Shown here: positions 18,046-26,950 of the stretch, in pieces
Layout of the letters: each line of letters opens with the position of its first letter
How positions within the stretch are numbered: position 1 is the first letter of the stretch
Assembly (NCBI GenBank): GCA_025363575.1
Contig: JANYDM010000123.1
Coordinates: 1 to 64,000, forward strand
Direction: 5' to 3'
DNA: 64,000 bases
Origin: Betaproteobacteria bacterium
Lineage (GTDB): Bacteria > Pseudomonadota > Gammaproteobacteria > Burkholderiales > SG8-41
Notes under the pieces: model-generated
Databases searched by the model: none
Seen by the model: only the letters and a program-made list of their open reading frames with translations
Told to the model about the DNA's origin: nothing
Translations under genes and position numbers: made by a program

Positions 18046-18909
18046 ATGAGCAGCGACATCGTTTATCTGAACGGCGAGTTCATGCCGCTGGAAGAGGCGC
18101 GTCTGCCGGTGCTTGACCGCGGATTCATCTTCGGCGACGGCGTTTACGAGGTCGTGCCGACCTACTCGCGCCATCCATTCCGGCTTGCCGAGCATCTGAA
18201 ACGCCTGCAGCACAGCCTCGACGGCATCCGTCTTGTCAACCCGCTGGGCGACGCCGAATGGACGCGCCTCACCCACGAGCTCATTTCGCGCAATGCCGGC
18301 GACGACCAGTCGATCTACTACCAGGTCACGCGCGGCGCGGCGAAGCGCGCGCACGAATTTCCATTGAACGTGAAGCCGACGGTGTTCATGATGAGCAATC
18401 CGCTCGTCACCCCGCCGCGCGAGCAGGTGGAGAGGGGCGTTGCGTGCATAACCGCCACAGACTTCCGCTGGCTCAAATGCGACCTGAAGTCGGTATCGCT
18501 GCTCGGCAACTGCCTGCTGAAACAGATGGCCGTCGATGCGGGCGCCGCCGAAGTCGTCATGTTCCGCGACGGCTATATGACCGAGGCCTCGGCGAGCAAC
18601 GTCTTTATCGTGCGCAATGGCGTGCTGCTGGCGCCGCCGAAGAACCATCTGATATTGCCCGGCATCACGTACGACGTCGTGATTGAAATCGCCAACGCCA
18701 ACAAGATGCCGCTCGAATTGCGCGAAATATCCGAGCACGAGGTGCGCACGGCGGAAGAAATCTGGGTCACGTCGTCGACCAAGGAGGTGCTGGCAGTGAC
18801 TACCCTCGACAATGAGCCCGTCGGCGAAGGCAAGCCCGGCGCGTTGTTCCGCCGCATGCACGGCCTCTACCAGGACTTCAAGCAAACGGTGATGCGCCGC
18901 GCCGCATAG
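18046..18909 (+). CDS. dat: D-amino acid aminotransferase (PLP fold type IV)
   Basis: Makes D-alanine or D-glutamate from 2-oxoacids. The protein is 287 residues from the ATG at 18046, which lies 7 bases after dacC and has a GAGG ribosome-binding site. It shows the fold IV start IVYLNGEFMPLEEARLPVLDRGFIFGDGVYEVV, the PLP lysine in GNCLLKQMAVDAGA (Lys159), and EASASNVFIV, with ILPGITYDVVIEIA. Branched-chain transaminase is the nearest alternative, but the peptidoglycan-gene context and the D-Ala-type N-terminus favour the call. Confidence 0.9.
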   Translation: MSSDIVYLNGEFMPLEEARLPVLDRGFIFGDGVYEVVPTYSRHPFRLAEHLKRLQHSLDGIRLVNPLGDAEWTRLTHELISRNAGDDQSIYYQVTRGAAKRAHEFPLNVKPTVFMMSNPLVTPPREQVERGVACITATDFRWLKCDLKSVSLLGNCLLKQMAVDAGAAEVVMFRDGYMTEASASNVFIVRNGVLLAPPKNHLILPGITYDVVIEIANANKMPLELREISEHEVRTAEEIWVTSSTKEVLAVTTLDNEPVGEGKPGALFRRMHGLYQDFKQTVMRRAA

Positions 18910-18917
18910 TCATTCCT

Positions 18918-19190
18918 ATGGCTGAGAGGCAAGACGCGTCACTGATCGAATACCCGTGCGAGTTTCCGCTGAAAGTCATGGGCACGACACGCGCGGGCTT
19001 TGCTCAGGCGGTGCTTGAAGTCGTGCGCCGCCACGCGCCGGATTTCGACGGCGCCAACCTTGAGATGAAATCGAGCAAGCACGGCAAATACTTGAGCATT
19101 ACCTGCACCATCAACGCGACCTCGCGCGCGCAGCTCGACGCTCTGTACCAGGAGTTGTGCGACCACCCGATGGTCGTGATGGTGCTTTAA
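18918..19190 (+). CDS. ybeD: YbeD-family protein (DUF493)
   Basis: 90-residue ACT-like fold protein. The pattern YPCEFPLKVMGTTRAGFAQAVLEVVRRHAP and KHGKYLSITCTINATSRAQLDALYQEL is typical, ending with the hydrophobic VVMVL strand. In proteobacteria it lies between a dac gene and lipB, as here. The molecular role is unsettled; an involvement with lipoate metabolism is inferred from context. Confidence 0.92.
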   Translation: MAERQDASLIEYPCEFPLKVMGTTRAGFAQAVLEVVRRHAPDFDGANLEMKSSKHGKYLSITCTINATSRAQLDALYQELCDHPMVVMVL

Positions 19191-19202
19191 ACAGGATTGA
19201 TC

Positions 19203-19889
19203 ATGAGGATGGAATCAAAAACCCGCGCTTCATCGCATCCGGGCATGGACGCCGCAGCAATCCTCAATCCTCAATCCTTAATCCTGGTCAAACGCCTGGG
19301 ATTGGCGGATTACGCAACAACGTTGCAGGCCATGCGCGAATTCACCATGCGTCGCGACGCTGCCACGCTTGATGAATTATGGCTCGTCCAGCATCCCGCG
19401 GTGTATACGCTAGGCGTCGCCGCGCGCGCGCAGCATCTGCCGCGCCTCGACAACGGGATTCCCGTCGTGAAAACCGATCGCGGCGGGCAGATCACTTACC
19501 ACGGCCCCGGGCAAATCGTGATTTACCTGCTTCTCGAGCTCAGGCGTTACGGTCTCTCCGTGCGCCCGCTGGTTAGGCTCATGGAAAACGCCGTGATAGA
19601 CTTGCTCGCGCAGTACAACGTGGCGGCCGCCGGAAGTATCGACGCGCCCGGCGTCTACGCCGGCAACGCCAAAGTCGCAGCGCTCGGTCTGCGCATCAGA
19701 AACGGCTGCTCTTATCACGGACTGGCGTTGAACACCGACATGGACTTAAACCCTTTTCGCGCGATCGATCCGTGCGGCTACCCCGGCCTCGAAGTCACGC
19801 AGACGCGCGACCTCGGCATCGATGACAAGCCCGGCGCGCTGAGCGACAAATTGATCGACCTCCTGCTGGCGCGGCTGCAAACCCGTTGA
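19203..19889 (+). CDS. lipB: Octanoyl-[acyl-carrier-protein]:protein octanoyltransferase
   Basis: Transfers octanoate from ACP to lipoyl domains. The core shows [15 protein letters not shown], the [12 protein letters not shown] loop, [43 protein letters not shown] with the active-site lysine, and [12 protein letters not shown] with the catalytic cysteine. The protein has some 30 extra N-terminal residues before the usual start, encoded partly by tandem AATCCTC repeats (19258-19287). ATGs at 19203, 19209 and 19245 share the frame; 19203 has the best-spaced AGGA site. Followed 4 bases later by lipA. Confidence 0.93.
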   Translation: MRMESKTRASSHPGMDAAAILNPQSLILVKRLGLADYATTLQAMREFTMRRDAATLDELWLVQHPAVYTLGVAARAQHLPRLDNGIPVVKTDRGGQITYHGPGQIVIYLLLELRRYGLSVRPLVRLMENAVIDLLAQYNVAAAGSIDAPGVYAGNAKVAALGLRIRNGCSYHGLALNTDMDLNPFRAIDPCGYPGLEVTQTRDLGIDDKPGALSDKLIDLLLARLQTR

Positions 19890-19893
19890 TCCC

Positions 19894-20844
19894 ATGAGCG
19901 ACGTCACGGCAAAACAAAAAGGCGCGGCCAAAACAGCGCGCGCCCATGGCCGGGCGCCGATCACGATCGTGCCGGTCGAGCGACTGAAAAAACCCGACTG
20001 GATACGCGTGCGGATGGGCGACAGCCGCCGTTTCCAGGAAATCAAGGACACGTTGCGCAGCCACAATCTGCATACCGTGTGCGAAGAGGCGTCGTGCCCC
20101 AATATCGGGGAGTGCTTCGGCAAAGGCACTGCGACGTTCATGATCCTGGGCGACCTGTGCACGCGGCGCTGCCCGTTCTGCGACGTCGCGCACGGCCGGC
20201 CGCAAGTGCCCGACGTCAGGGAGCCGGAAAATCTCGCAGTCACTATTGCAGCGCTCAAGTTGAAATACGTCGTCATCACCAGTGTCGACCGCGACGACCT
20301 GCGCGACGGCGGCGCGCAGCATTTCGCGGATTGCATCAAGGCGGTGCGCGAACGTTCGCCCGCGACGCGCATTGAAGTTCTGGTGCCGGACTTTCGCGGC
20401 AGGCTCGATATCGCCCTCGACATGCTCGCCGCGCAACCGCCCGACGTCATGAATCACAATCTGGAAACCGTGCCCCGGCTCTACAAGCAGGCGCGGCCGG
20501 GCGCCGATTACGCCAACTCGCTCGCGCTGCTGAAACGCTTTAAGTCACGCCTGCCGCACGTGCCGACCAAGTCGGGGCTCATGCTGGGTCTGGGTGAAAA
20601 CGACGAAGAAATCCTGCAGGTGTTGCGCGATCTGCGCGCCCACGACGTCGACATGCTGACGCTCGGCCAGTATCTGCAGCCGTCCGCGCATCACCTGCCG
20701 GTATTGCGCTACGCCGAGCCCGCAATATTTGCCGAATTCGAGCGCCAGGCGCGCGTGCTGGGCTTCGCGCATGCTGCATGCGGGCCCATGGTGCGTTCGA
20801 GTTATCATGCCGACCAGCAAGCGCACAATGCGGGGGTGGCATGA
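19894..20844 (+). CDS. lipA: Lipoyl synthase (radical SAM)
   Basis: Inserts two sulfurs into octanoyl groups to make lipoate. The 316-residue enzyme has both iron-sulfur sites: C-x4-C-x5-C in [12 protein letters not shown] (auxiliary cluster, about residues 62-73) and the radical SAM C-x3-C-x2-C in CTRRCPFC (about 89-96). [31 protein letters not shown] and the C-terminal RSSY ([11 protein letters not shown]) are all as expected. It works with lipB just upstream; a lipoyl-domain client, lpd, is encoded at 36633. Confidence 0.97.
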   Translation: MSDVTAKQKGAAKTARAHGRAPITIVPVERLKKPDWIRVRMGDSRRFQEIKDTLRSHNLHTVCEEASCPNIGECFGKGTATFMILGDLCTRRCPFCDVAHGRPQVPDVREPENLAVTIAALKLKYVVITSVDRDDLRDGGAQHFADCIKAVRERSPATRIEVLVPDFRGRLDIALDMLAAQPPDVMNHNLETVPRLYKQARPGADYANSLALLKRFKSRLPHVPTKSGLMLGLGENDEEILQVLRDLRAHDVDMLTLGQYLQPSAHHLPVLRYAEPAIFAEFERQARVLGFAHAACGPMVRSSYHADQQAHNAGVA

Positions 20845-20886
20845 TTCATCGTCGTGTCGCGCAGAATTCCAGGGAGAAATAATAAA

Positions 20887-21567
20887 ATGAAAAGCTTGGT
20901 CGCGGCCGTTGCCGCATTGGTGTTCGCAGCACCCGCGTGGGCACTTGAGCTCGCAGACATTTCCAACAAGGACGCCACGTCGGGCCTGCGTCAGGCGCTG
21001 GCGGATGGAGCCGCGGCGGCAGTCGGCAAGCTCGGCGCCGAAAACGGGTTCTTCGGCAATGCGAAAGTAAAAATTCCGCTGCCGGATGCGTTGCAGAAGG
21101 TCGAGGGCCTGATGCGTGCGATGGGCATGAAGCGGCAAGCCGAAGAGCTCGAGCTGGCAATGAACCGGGCTGCGGAGATAGCAGTCGCCGAGGCAAAGCC
21201 ACTGCTGGTCGACGCGGTGAAAAAAATGTCGGTCCAGGACGCCAAAGGCATATTGACCGGCGGCGATACGGCGGCGACCGAATACTTCCGTCGCACGACG
21301 TCCGAGCCGCTTGGCAAAAAGTTTTTGCCCGTCGTCAAAAAAGCGACTGCGCAGGTCGGGCTCGCCGAAAAATACAATGCGATCGCCGGAAAAGGCGCGC
21401 AGCTCGGCCTGGTGGATGCGAACCAGGCGTCGGTCGAGCAGTACGTGACGCGCAAAGCGCTCGATGGCCTCTACACGATCATCGGCGACGAGGAAAAAGC
21501 GCTGCGCCGCGATCCAGTCGGCGCCGCGAGCAGCATCGTGCAAAAAGTTTTCGGTGCGCTGAAGTAG
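20887..21567 (+). CDS. Exported DUF4197 protein
   Basis: 226 residues from the ATG at 20887, with a GGGAGA site upstream and a signal peptide (MKSLVAAVAALVFAAPAWA). The mature part matches the DUF4197 pattern: SGLRQALADGAAAAVGKLG, FFGNAKVKIPLPDALQKVE, GDTAATEYFRRTTSEPL and YNAIAGKGAQLGL, ending in a helical AASSIVQKVFGALK. Probably periplasmic; no function is established. Seven bases separate it from the next gene, so the two are likely co-transcribed. Confidence 0.88.
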   Translation: MKSLVAAVAALVFAAPAWALELADISNKDATSGLRQALADGAAAAVGKLGAENGFFGNAKVKIPLPDALQKVEGLMRAMGMKRQAEELELAMNRAAEIAVAEAKPLLVDAVKKMSVQDAKGILTGGDTAATEYFRRTTSEPLGKKFLPVVKKATAQVGLAEKYNAIAGKGAQLGLVDANQASVEQYVTRKALDGLYTIIGDEEKALRRDPVGAASSIVQKVFGALK

Positions 21568-21573
21568 TCCGTC

Positions 21574-21951
21574 ATGCCCCGCTTTTACATCGGCCTCGAA
21601 GACGGCGAAAAAGAGCTCTGGAAGGCCGGCAATATCACCAGCGAAGGCAACTTCGTAGTGTCCGTGGAGCTGTCCTTCTCCGGTCAGGACGCCAAGCCGC
21701 TCGATCGCTATAAAGCCGCGATGCTGGCAATCAGCCGCGACGCTACCAAGCGCCGGCAGTTATCGAAGTATTCGTGGCTGTTCTCGCTCGACGCGCGACT
21801 GAATGACGTGATGCAGACGCTGGTGAACCATCTCGGCGTCGAACACCATTCGTTTACCGTTGCCGAGATGAAGTCCGGCGAAGGCCTTGCCTACGACGCC
21901 GAAAAACGCTTCGTCTGCGAGTTCTACGCGAAAAACTGGATGGATGACTGA
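21574..21951 (+). CDS. Hypothetical protein
   Basis: 125-residue soluble protein that I do not recognise. It begins MPRFYIGLEDGEKELWKAGN, has a strand-rich first half, a helical middle (DRYKAAMLAISRDATKRRQL) and an ending with an aromatic cluster (FVCEFYAKNWMDD). No signal peptide or membrane segment is present. Codon use resembles that of its neighbours, and it follows the DUF4197 gene by 7 bases, so it is very likely real. Confidence 0.75.
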   Translation: MPRFYIGLEDGEKELWKAGNITSEGNFVVSVELSFSGQDAKPLDRYKAAMLAISRDATKRRQLSKYSWLFSLDARLNDVMQTLVNHLGVEHHSFTVAEMKSGEGLAYDAEKRFVCEFYAKNWMDD

Positions 21952-21979
21952 TCGACGCGCGGGCGCGCCGCTCCCGTAG

Positions 21980-22013
21980 AGCTCACTCTAAGTTGGTCGC
22001 TCTTTAGTGAGCT
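21980..22013 (-). terminator. Stem-loop at the polA stop codon
   Basis: AGCTCACT (21980-21987) pairs with AGTGAGCT (22006-22013) around an 18-base loop, overlapping the polA stop. There is no long U-run on either side. It may serve as a weak bidirectional terminator between the convergent genes or protect mRNA ends. Confidence 0.35.
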
Positions 22014-24739
22014 TTGTCCCAGTTAGCGCCGGTACCCACATCGACCACCAAAGGCACGGCCAGCTCGGCCACGCCGCCCATTAGCTCCGGCAGTCGGCGC
22101 TGGACCGTCGCCAGTTCGGCGTCGGGCACTTCGAGCACGAGTTCGTCGTGCACCTGCATGATGAGCATGGTTCTGAGGCGGTCGGTCTCGAGCCAGCGCT
22201 GGACTTCGATCATCGCGAGCTTGACGAGATCGGCGGCGGTACCCTGCATGGGCGCGTTGATCGCTGCGCGTTCCGCGCCTTGCCGCCGCATGCCGTTGCT
22301 GGAGCGGATTTCGGGCAGCCACAACCGGCGGCCGAACACCGTTTCGACGTAGCCCTGCTCGCGCGCCTTTTCGCGCGTCGTTCGCATGTACTCCGCCACC
22401 CCCGGGTAGCGGGCGAAATAACGGTCCATGTAGAGTTGCGCGGCAGCGCGCTCTATGCCGAGCTGGCTCGAGAGACCGAACACCGACATCCCGTAAATGA
22501 GGCCGAAGTTGATGACCTTGGCGTAGCGGCGCTGCTCGGCATCGACCGCGCCGGGTTCGAGGCCGAACACTTCGGCGGCAGTAGCGCGGTGTATGTCCTC
22601 GCCAGCAGCGAAGGCTTTGAGCAGGCCTGCATCCTGCGATATGTGCGCCATGATGCGCAATTCGATCTGCGAGTAGTCCGCCGACACGATCTTGCTGCCC
22701 GGCGGTGCTACGAACGCCTCGCGAATGCGCCGGCCCTCGGCGTTGCGTATCGGGATGTTTTGCAGATTGGGATCAGTGCTCGAAAGTCGTCCGGTGATGG
22801 CTACCGCCTGCGCATAGTTAGTGTGCACGCGGCCGGTGCCCGGATTGATCATGCGAGGCAGTTTGTCGGTGTACGTCGATTTAAGTTTGGCGATCCCGCG
22901 ATACTCGAGCAGCAGCTTGGGCAATGGATGGTCCAGCGCCAGTTGGGCAAGCGCGTCCTCATCGGTTGACGGCGTGCCGGAAGGCGTTTTCTTCACGGGC
23001 TTGATGCCGAGCTTGCCGAACAGTATTTCCTGAATTTGCTTTGGGGAATTCAAGTTGAACGGCTGCCCCGCCTGCTGGTGGGCTTCCGCCTCGAGCCGCA
23101 GCATTTTCGCGCCCAGTTCACCGCTATGCGCGGCGAGCAGCGCCGCATCGAGCAGGACGCCATTGCGTTCCATCTTCTGCAGCACCGTCAAGATCGGCAG
23201 CTCGATCTCGCCATAGATCCTGGCAAGCTTGGCGTCGCGTTCGACCTGCGGATACAGCGCGTGGTGCAACTGCAACGTAATGTCGGCGTCCTCAGCCGCG
23301 TATTCAGTCGCGCGCTCGATAGAGACCTGGTCGAAACAGATCTGGCCGGCGCCCTTGCCGCACACTTCCGTGAACACCAGGGTTTTGACGCCGAGGTGGC
23401 GCTCGGCCATGTTGTCCATGTCGTGCGGCTTGTGGCTTTCGACGACGTACGACTGCAGCAGCGTATCGTGCGCGATGCCGGCAAGCCGGATACCATGGTT
23501 GGCCAGAATATGCGAATCGTATTTCAGGTTCTGCCCGAGTTTGGGCCGGCTCGCATCTTCGAGCCACGGTTTGAGCCTGGCGAGCGTCGCATCAATGCCG
23601 AGCTGATCGGGGGCGCCGGGATATACATGCACGAGCGGCAGGTATGCCGCGCTACCGGGCGCAATCGAAAACGACATGCCGACCAGTCGTGCCTGCATCG
23701 GATCCAGGCCCGTCGTCTCGGTATCGAAAGAGGTCAAATCCGCTGCGGCGATGCGCGCGAGCCATGCGTCCAGTTGCGCTTCGCTGAGGATTGTTTCGTA
23801 GTTGCGCTCTGTATTCGCGGTTACCGTTGCGACGGCAGGGACGGCGGCGGGACGTTCAGCAGGCAATGCGTCGTGCTCCGCGCTCATTGCGGCACCGTCG
23901 AGCTCGCGCCGCCACGTCCTGAATTCAAAGCGGTCGAACAGCTCGGCAAGCCGGGGCTTGTCCGGAGGCGTATGGGCGAGATCCGTAATCTTGATCGGCA
24001 ACTCGACATCGCACTTGATGGTCAGAAGCCCGCGCGCCTGTGGCAGCCACGTCAGCACCTTGCGCAGATTGTCGCCGACCGCGCCGCCAACTTCCGCCGC
24101 GCGGTCGATAACGCTGTCGAGCGTCCCGTACTGCGCCAGCCACTTGACCGCGGTTTTGGGGCCGACCTTGTCGACACCCGGCACGTTGTCGATCGCATCG
24201 CCGACGAGCGTCAGGTAATCGACGATGCGTTCGGGCTTGACGCCGAATTTCTTTTCGACGCCGGCTTCGTCGAGTGTTTCGTTTGACATCGTGTTGACGA
24301 GCGTGACCAGCGGATTGACGAGTTGCGTCATGTCCTTGTCGCCCGTAGACACTATCGTGCGCATGCCTTGCTGCGTGGCCTGACAGGCCAGCGTGCCTAT
24401 GACGTCGTCGGCTTCGACGCCGTCGACAATCAGCAGCGGCCAGCCCATCGCCCGTATTGTCTCAAGCAGCGGCTCGATCTGTAGCGCGAGATCGTCCGGC
24501 ATCGCCGAGCGTGTCGCCTTGTATTCCGGGTAGATGTCGTCGCGAAACGTCTTGCCTTTGGCGTCGAATATGCAGGCGCTATAATCGGCGGGAAAATCCT
24601 TGTGCAGCTTGCGCAGCATATTTAGCACGCCGTATATCGCGTTGGTCGGCTCGCCTTTGCTATTGCGCAAGTCGGTTATCGCGTGAAACGCGCGATACAG
24701 GTACGATGAACCGTCCACCAGCAGTAGTGTCTTGGTCAT
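22004..24739 (-). CDS. polA: DNA polymerase I
   Basis: 911 residues with all three activities. The 5' nuclease (about 1-290) opens LLLVDGSSYLYRAFHA and has DAKGKTFRDDIYPEYKATR. The 3'-5' exonuclease (about 320-510) keeps its metal site in FDTETTGLDPM (about 341), so proofreading should be active. The polymerase (about 520-911) has motif A ADYSQIELRIMAH (about 686), motif B KVINFGLIYGMS (about 745) and motif C QVHDELVLEV (about 863). Divergent from the LOG-family gene. Acts in Okazaki fragment processing and repair. Confidence 0.97.
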   Translation of the reverse strand: MTKTLLLVDGSSYLYRAFHAITDLRNSKGEPTNAIYGVLNMLRKLHKDFPADYSACIFDAKGKTFRDDIYPEYKATRSAMPDDLALQIEPLLETIRAMGWPLLIVDGVEADDVIGTLACQATQQGMRTIVSTGDKDMTQLVNPLVTLVNTMSNETLDEAGVEKKFGVKPERIVDYLTLVGDAIDNVPGVDKVGPKTAVKWLAQYGTLDSVIDRAAEVGGAVGDNLRKVLTWLPQARGLLTIKCDVELPIKITDLAHTPPDKPRLAELFDRFEFRTWRRELDGAAMSAEHDALPAERPAAVPAVATVTANTERNYETILSEAQLDAWLARIAAADLTSFDTETTGLDPMQARLVGMSFSIAPGSAAYLPLVHVYPGAPDQLGIDATLARLKPWLEDASRPKLGQNLKYDSHILANHGIRLAGIAHDTLLQSYVVESHKPHDMDNMAERHLGVKTLVFTEVCGKGAGQICFDQVSIERATEYAAEDADITLQLHHALYPQVERDAKLARIYGEIELPILTVLQKMERNGVLLDAALLAAHSGELGAKMLRLEAEAHQQAGQPFNLNSPKQIQEILFGKLGIKPVKKTPSGTPSTDEDALAQLALDHPLPKLLLEYRGIAKLKSTYTDKLPRMINPGTGRVHTNYAQAVAITGRLSSTDPNLQNIPIRNAEGRRIREAFVAPPGSKIVSADYSQIELRIMAHISQDAGLLKAFAAGEDIHRATAAEVFGLEPGAVDAEQRRYAKVINFGLIYGMSVFGLSSQLGIERAAAQLYMDRYFARYPGVAEYMRTTREKAREQGYVETVFGRRLWLPEIRSSNGMRRQGAERAAINAPMQGTAADLVKLAMIEVQRWLETDRLRTMLIMQVHDELVLEVPDAELATVQRRLPELMGGVAELAVPLVVDVGTGANWDKAH

Positions 24740-24778
24740 CGCGCTTCAGTGGAACGCAGGCAGATAAGGGGGTCGAAC

Positions 24779-25495
24779 ATGAGTCAATTCACCAAGAGCC
24801 CGCCGCTCGCAATATCCGAGCCCGGATGGTCGGCGCGCGAATCCTGGCGCATGTTCGGCATTATGTCAGAATTCGTCGAGGCGGCAGAACGCCTCGGCAA
24901 CATACAACCTGCGGTCAGCATGTTCGGCAGCGCGCGCGTGCCGGTCGACCATCCGTACTTCGCGCTCGGCGAAGATATCGCGCGCCGCCTGTCGGATGCC
25001 GGCTTCAGCGTGATTTCGGGCGGCGGGCCGGGCATGATGGAAGCGTTCAACAAGGGCGCCTACTTCGGCAAATCGCCTGCGATCGGGCTCAACATCGAGC
25101 TACCGCGCGAGCAGTTCCCCAACACTTATCAGAATATCAGCCTGTCGTTCCGCCATTTCTTCGCGCGCAAAGTCACCTTTGTGCGGTTTGCGACGGCGTA
25201 CGTCGTGCTGCCCGGCGGCTTCGGCACGCTCGACGAATTGCTCGACGCGCTGACGCTGGTGCAGACGCACAAGATCCGCCGCATGCCCATCATCCTCGTC
25301 CATACGCCGTTCTGGCGCGGACTGGTCGACTGGCTGCACGAGCGACTGGTAGCCGAAAACATGATTGCCGCGGACGACATGGATTTGCTGCAGCTGATCG
25401 ACGGCCCCCAGCAGGTGGTCGACGCAATACTCGACTACTACGAGAAGCGGGGCTTTGCACCCGACGCAGCGCGCGAGTCCATGCTGACTCTATAG
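24779..25495 (+). CDS. LOG-family protein (TIGR00730-type, nucleotide 5'-monophosphate phosphoribohydrolase-like)
   Basis: 238 residues. The lysine-decarboxylase-like Rossmann fold is marked by ISGGGPGMMEAFNKGAY and the catalytic LPGGFGTLDELLDALTLVQ, the PGGxGTxxE motif that defines LOG proteins. Members hydrolyse the N-glycosidic bond of nucleoside monophosphates; some make free cytokinin bases, and bacterial PpnN-like members act on purine nucleotides. The ATG at 24779 has an AAGGGGG site and lies 39 bases from the divergent polA start. Substrate not determinable here. Confidence 0.88.
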   Translation: MSQFTKSPPLAISEPGWSARESWRMFGIMSEFVEAAERLGNIQPAVSMFGSARVPVDHPYFALGEDIARRLSDAGFSVISGGGPGMMEAFNKGAYFGKSPAIGLNIELPREQFPNTYQNISLSFRHFFARKVTFVRFATAYVVLPGGFGTLDELLDALTLVQTHKIRRMPIILVHTPFWRGLVDWLHERLVAENMIAADDMDLLQLIDGPQQVVDAILDYYEKRGFAPDAARESMLTL

Positions 25496-25597
25496 GACTC
25501 GTCCTGCAACATGACGGGCATTGCCTGCTTTATATTTCGCTCCGAAAAGCCGATAATACGCACGTGTCATGAAGGATGACGGCCACGAGGAATCAAC

Positions 25598-25933
25598 ATG
25601 CGTAACCTGCTAGCCATAGTGTTTTTCTGCGCTGCGCTGCCGGCCATGGCCGCCGACCGTCCGGGTAACCTGCAGCCTATCCCCGACCCGCCGCCGCCGC
25701 CGCCCGGCTTCGAGCTGGATCCGGCGCTCGAGCCGCAGGTCACGATTCTGAAACGCGGCACCGACACTGTCGAAGAATACCGCGTCGGCGGCAAGCTCTA
25801 CATGCTCAAAGTGACGCCCGCCCGCGGCGCGGCGTACTATCTGATCGACGAAAAAGGCGACGGCAAGATGTCGCGGCAGGAAACGTTTGATTTCGGCCTG
25901 CGTCCGCCGATGTGGGTCATCCATTCCTGGTAA
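25598..25933 (+). CDS. Exported DUF2782 protein
   Basis: 111 residues with a signal peptide (MRNLLAIVFFCAALPAMA), a Pro-rich stretch (six consecutive prolines near residue 33) and a conserved domain VTILKRGTDTVEEYRVGGKLYMLKVTP, ending FGLRPPMWVIHSW. This is the DUF2782 pattern. Proteins of this family lie beside polA and thrB in many betaproteobacteria, as here. The function is unknown; periplasmic location is inferred from the leader. Confidence 0.87.
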   Translation: MRNLLAIVFFCAALPAMAADRPGNLQPIPDPPPPPPGFELDPALEPQVTILKRGTDTVEEYRVGGKLYMLKVTPARGAAYYLIDEKGDGKMSRQETFDFGLRPPMWVIHSW

Positions 25934-25997
25934 AGCGGGCCTGCGCACGCCGCGGCGCGATCACTGCGTGATGACGGCGAAATCTGATCGGTAAAGT

Positions 25998-26948
25998 ATG
26001 GCCATATACACTGTAGTCACGCCGGAAGAGCTCGCAGCGTGGCTCAGAAATTATTCGCTCGGCACTCTCGTGGAGTTGAAGGGCATCGCAGCCGGCATTG
26101 AGAACACGAACTACTTTGTCACCACCACGCACGGCCGCTACGTCCTCACGCTGTTCGAGATCCTGCAGGCGCACGAACTGCCGTTCTACATGAACCTGAT
26201 GGCGCACCTTGCGCGCCATGGCATACCGTGCCCGCAACCGATCGCCAATTTCAGGAACGAAAACCTGAGCGAGCTCAACGCCAAGCCGGCCAGCATATTT
26301 ACCTGCGTGCCCGGTGCGGATCTGCGCGAGACTGATGCCGCGCACTGCGCCGTTATCGGCGAGCTGCTGGCGGAAATGCATCTCGCCGGCCGCAGTTTTG
26401 ACGCGAGCATGGTCAATCCGCGCGGCCCGCGCTGGTGGACCGCGGCGATGCCGCGCGTACTGCCGTTTATCGATGCGCCTGCTGCCGCGCTGCTGCGCGC
26501 CGAAATCGCGTACCAGGCGCAGCATCGGCAAGACGAGCTGCCGCGCGGAGCCATCCACGCCGATCTTTTTCGCGACAACGTACTGTGGGACGGTGCGCGC
26601 GTGGGCGGGGTCATCGATTTTTACTTTGCGTGCACCGACGTGCTGCTGTACGACGTGGCGATCACAGTCAACGACTGGTGCGCCACGACAGCGCCCGCGC
26701 TCGACACCGGGCGCGCGCGCGCGCTGCTCGACGCCTACCATCGCGTGCGCCCGTTCAATGCAGCGGAGCGCGCCGCTTGGTCGGTCATGCTGCGCGCGGG
26801 CGCGCTGCGCTTCTGGGTCTCGCGGTTGTACGATATGCATCTGCCGCGGCCGGGCGCGCTGGTGCACGCCAAAGACCCCGCGTTTTTCCAGCGCCTGCTC
26901 GATCATCACGTCGCTCACGCGGGCGCGCTTGCGCCATTGCCCGCCTGA
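25998..26948 (+). CDS. thrB: Homoserine kinase (ThrB2, APH-fold)
   Basis: Phosphorylates homoserine in threonine biosynthesis. The 316-residue protein belongs to the aminoglycoside-phosphotransferase-like type used by many proteobacteria, not the GHMP type. Motifs are the start YTVVTPEELAAWLRNYSLG, the GIENTNYFVTT loop, the catalytic HADLFRDNVLWDG and the metal-binding GVIDFYFA. Followed after 2 bases by a membrane-protein gene. No other threonine-pathway gene is in the window. Confidence 0.93.
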   Translation: MAIYTVVTPEELAAWLRNYSLGTLVELKGIAAGIENTNYFVTTTHGRYVLTLFEILQAHELPFYMNLMAHLARHGIPCPQPIANFRNENLSELNAKPASIFTCVPGADLRETDAAHCAVIGELLAEMHLAGRSFDASMVNPRGPRWWTAAMPRVLPFIDAPAAALLRAEIAYQAQHRQDELPRGAIHADLFRDNVLWDGARVGGVIDFYFACTDVLLYDVAITVNDWCATTAPALDTGRARALLDAYHRVRPFNAAERAAWSVMLRAGALRFWVSRLYDMHLPRPGALVHAKDPAFFQRLLDHHVAHAGALAPLPA

Positions 26949-26950
26949 TC

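Noticed and set aside
22148..24286. Long plus-strand frames across polA
   Set aside because: The minus strand holds all three DNA polymerase I domains with intact motifs.
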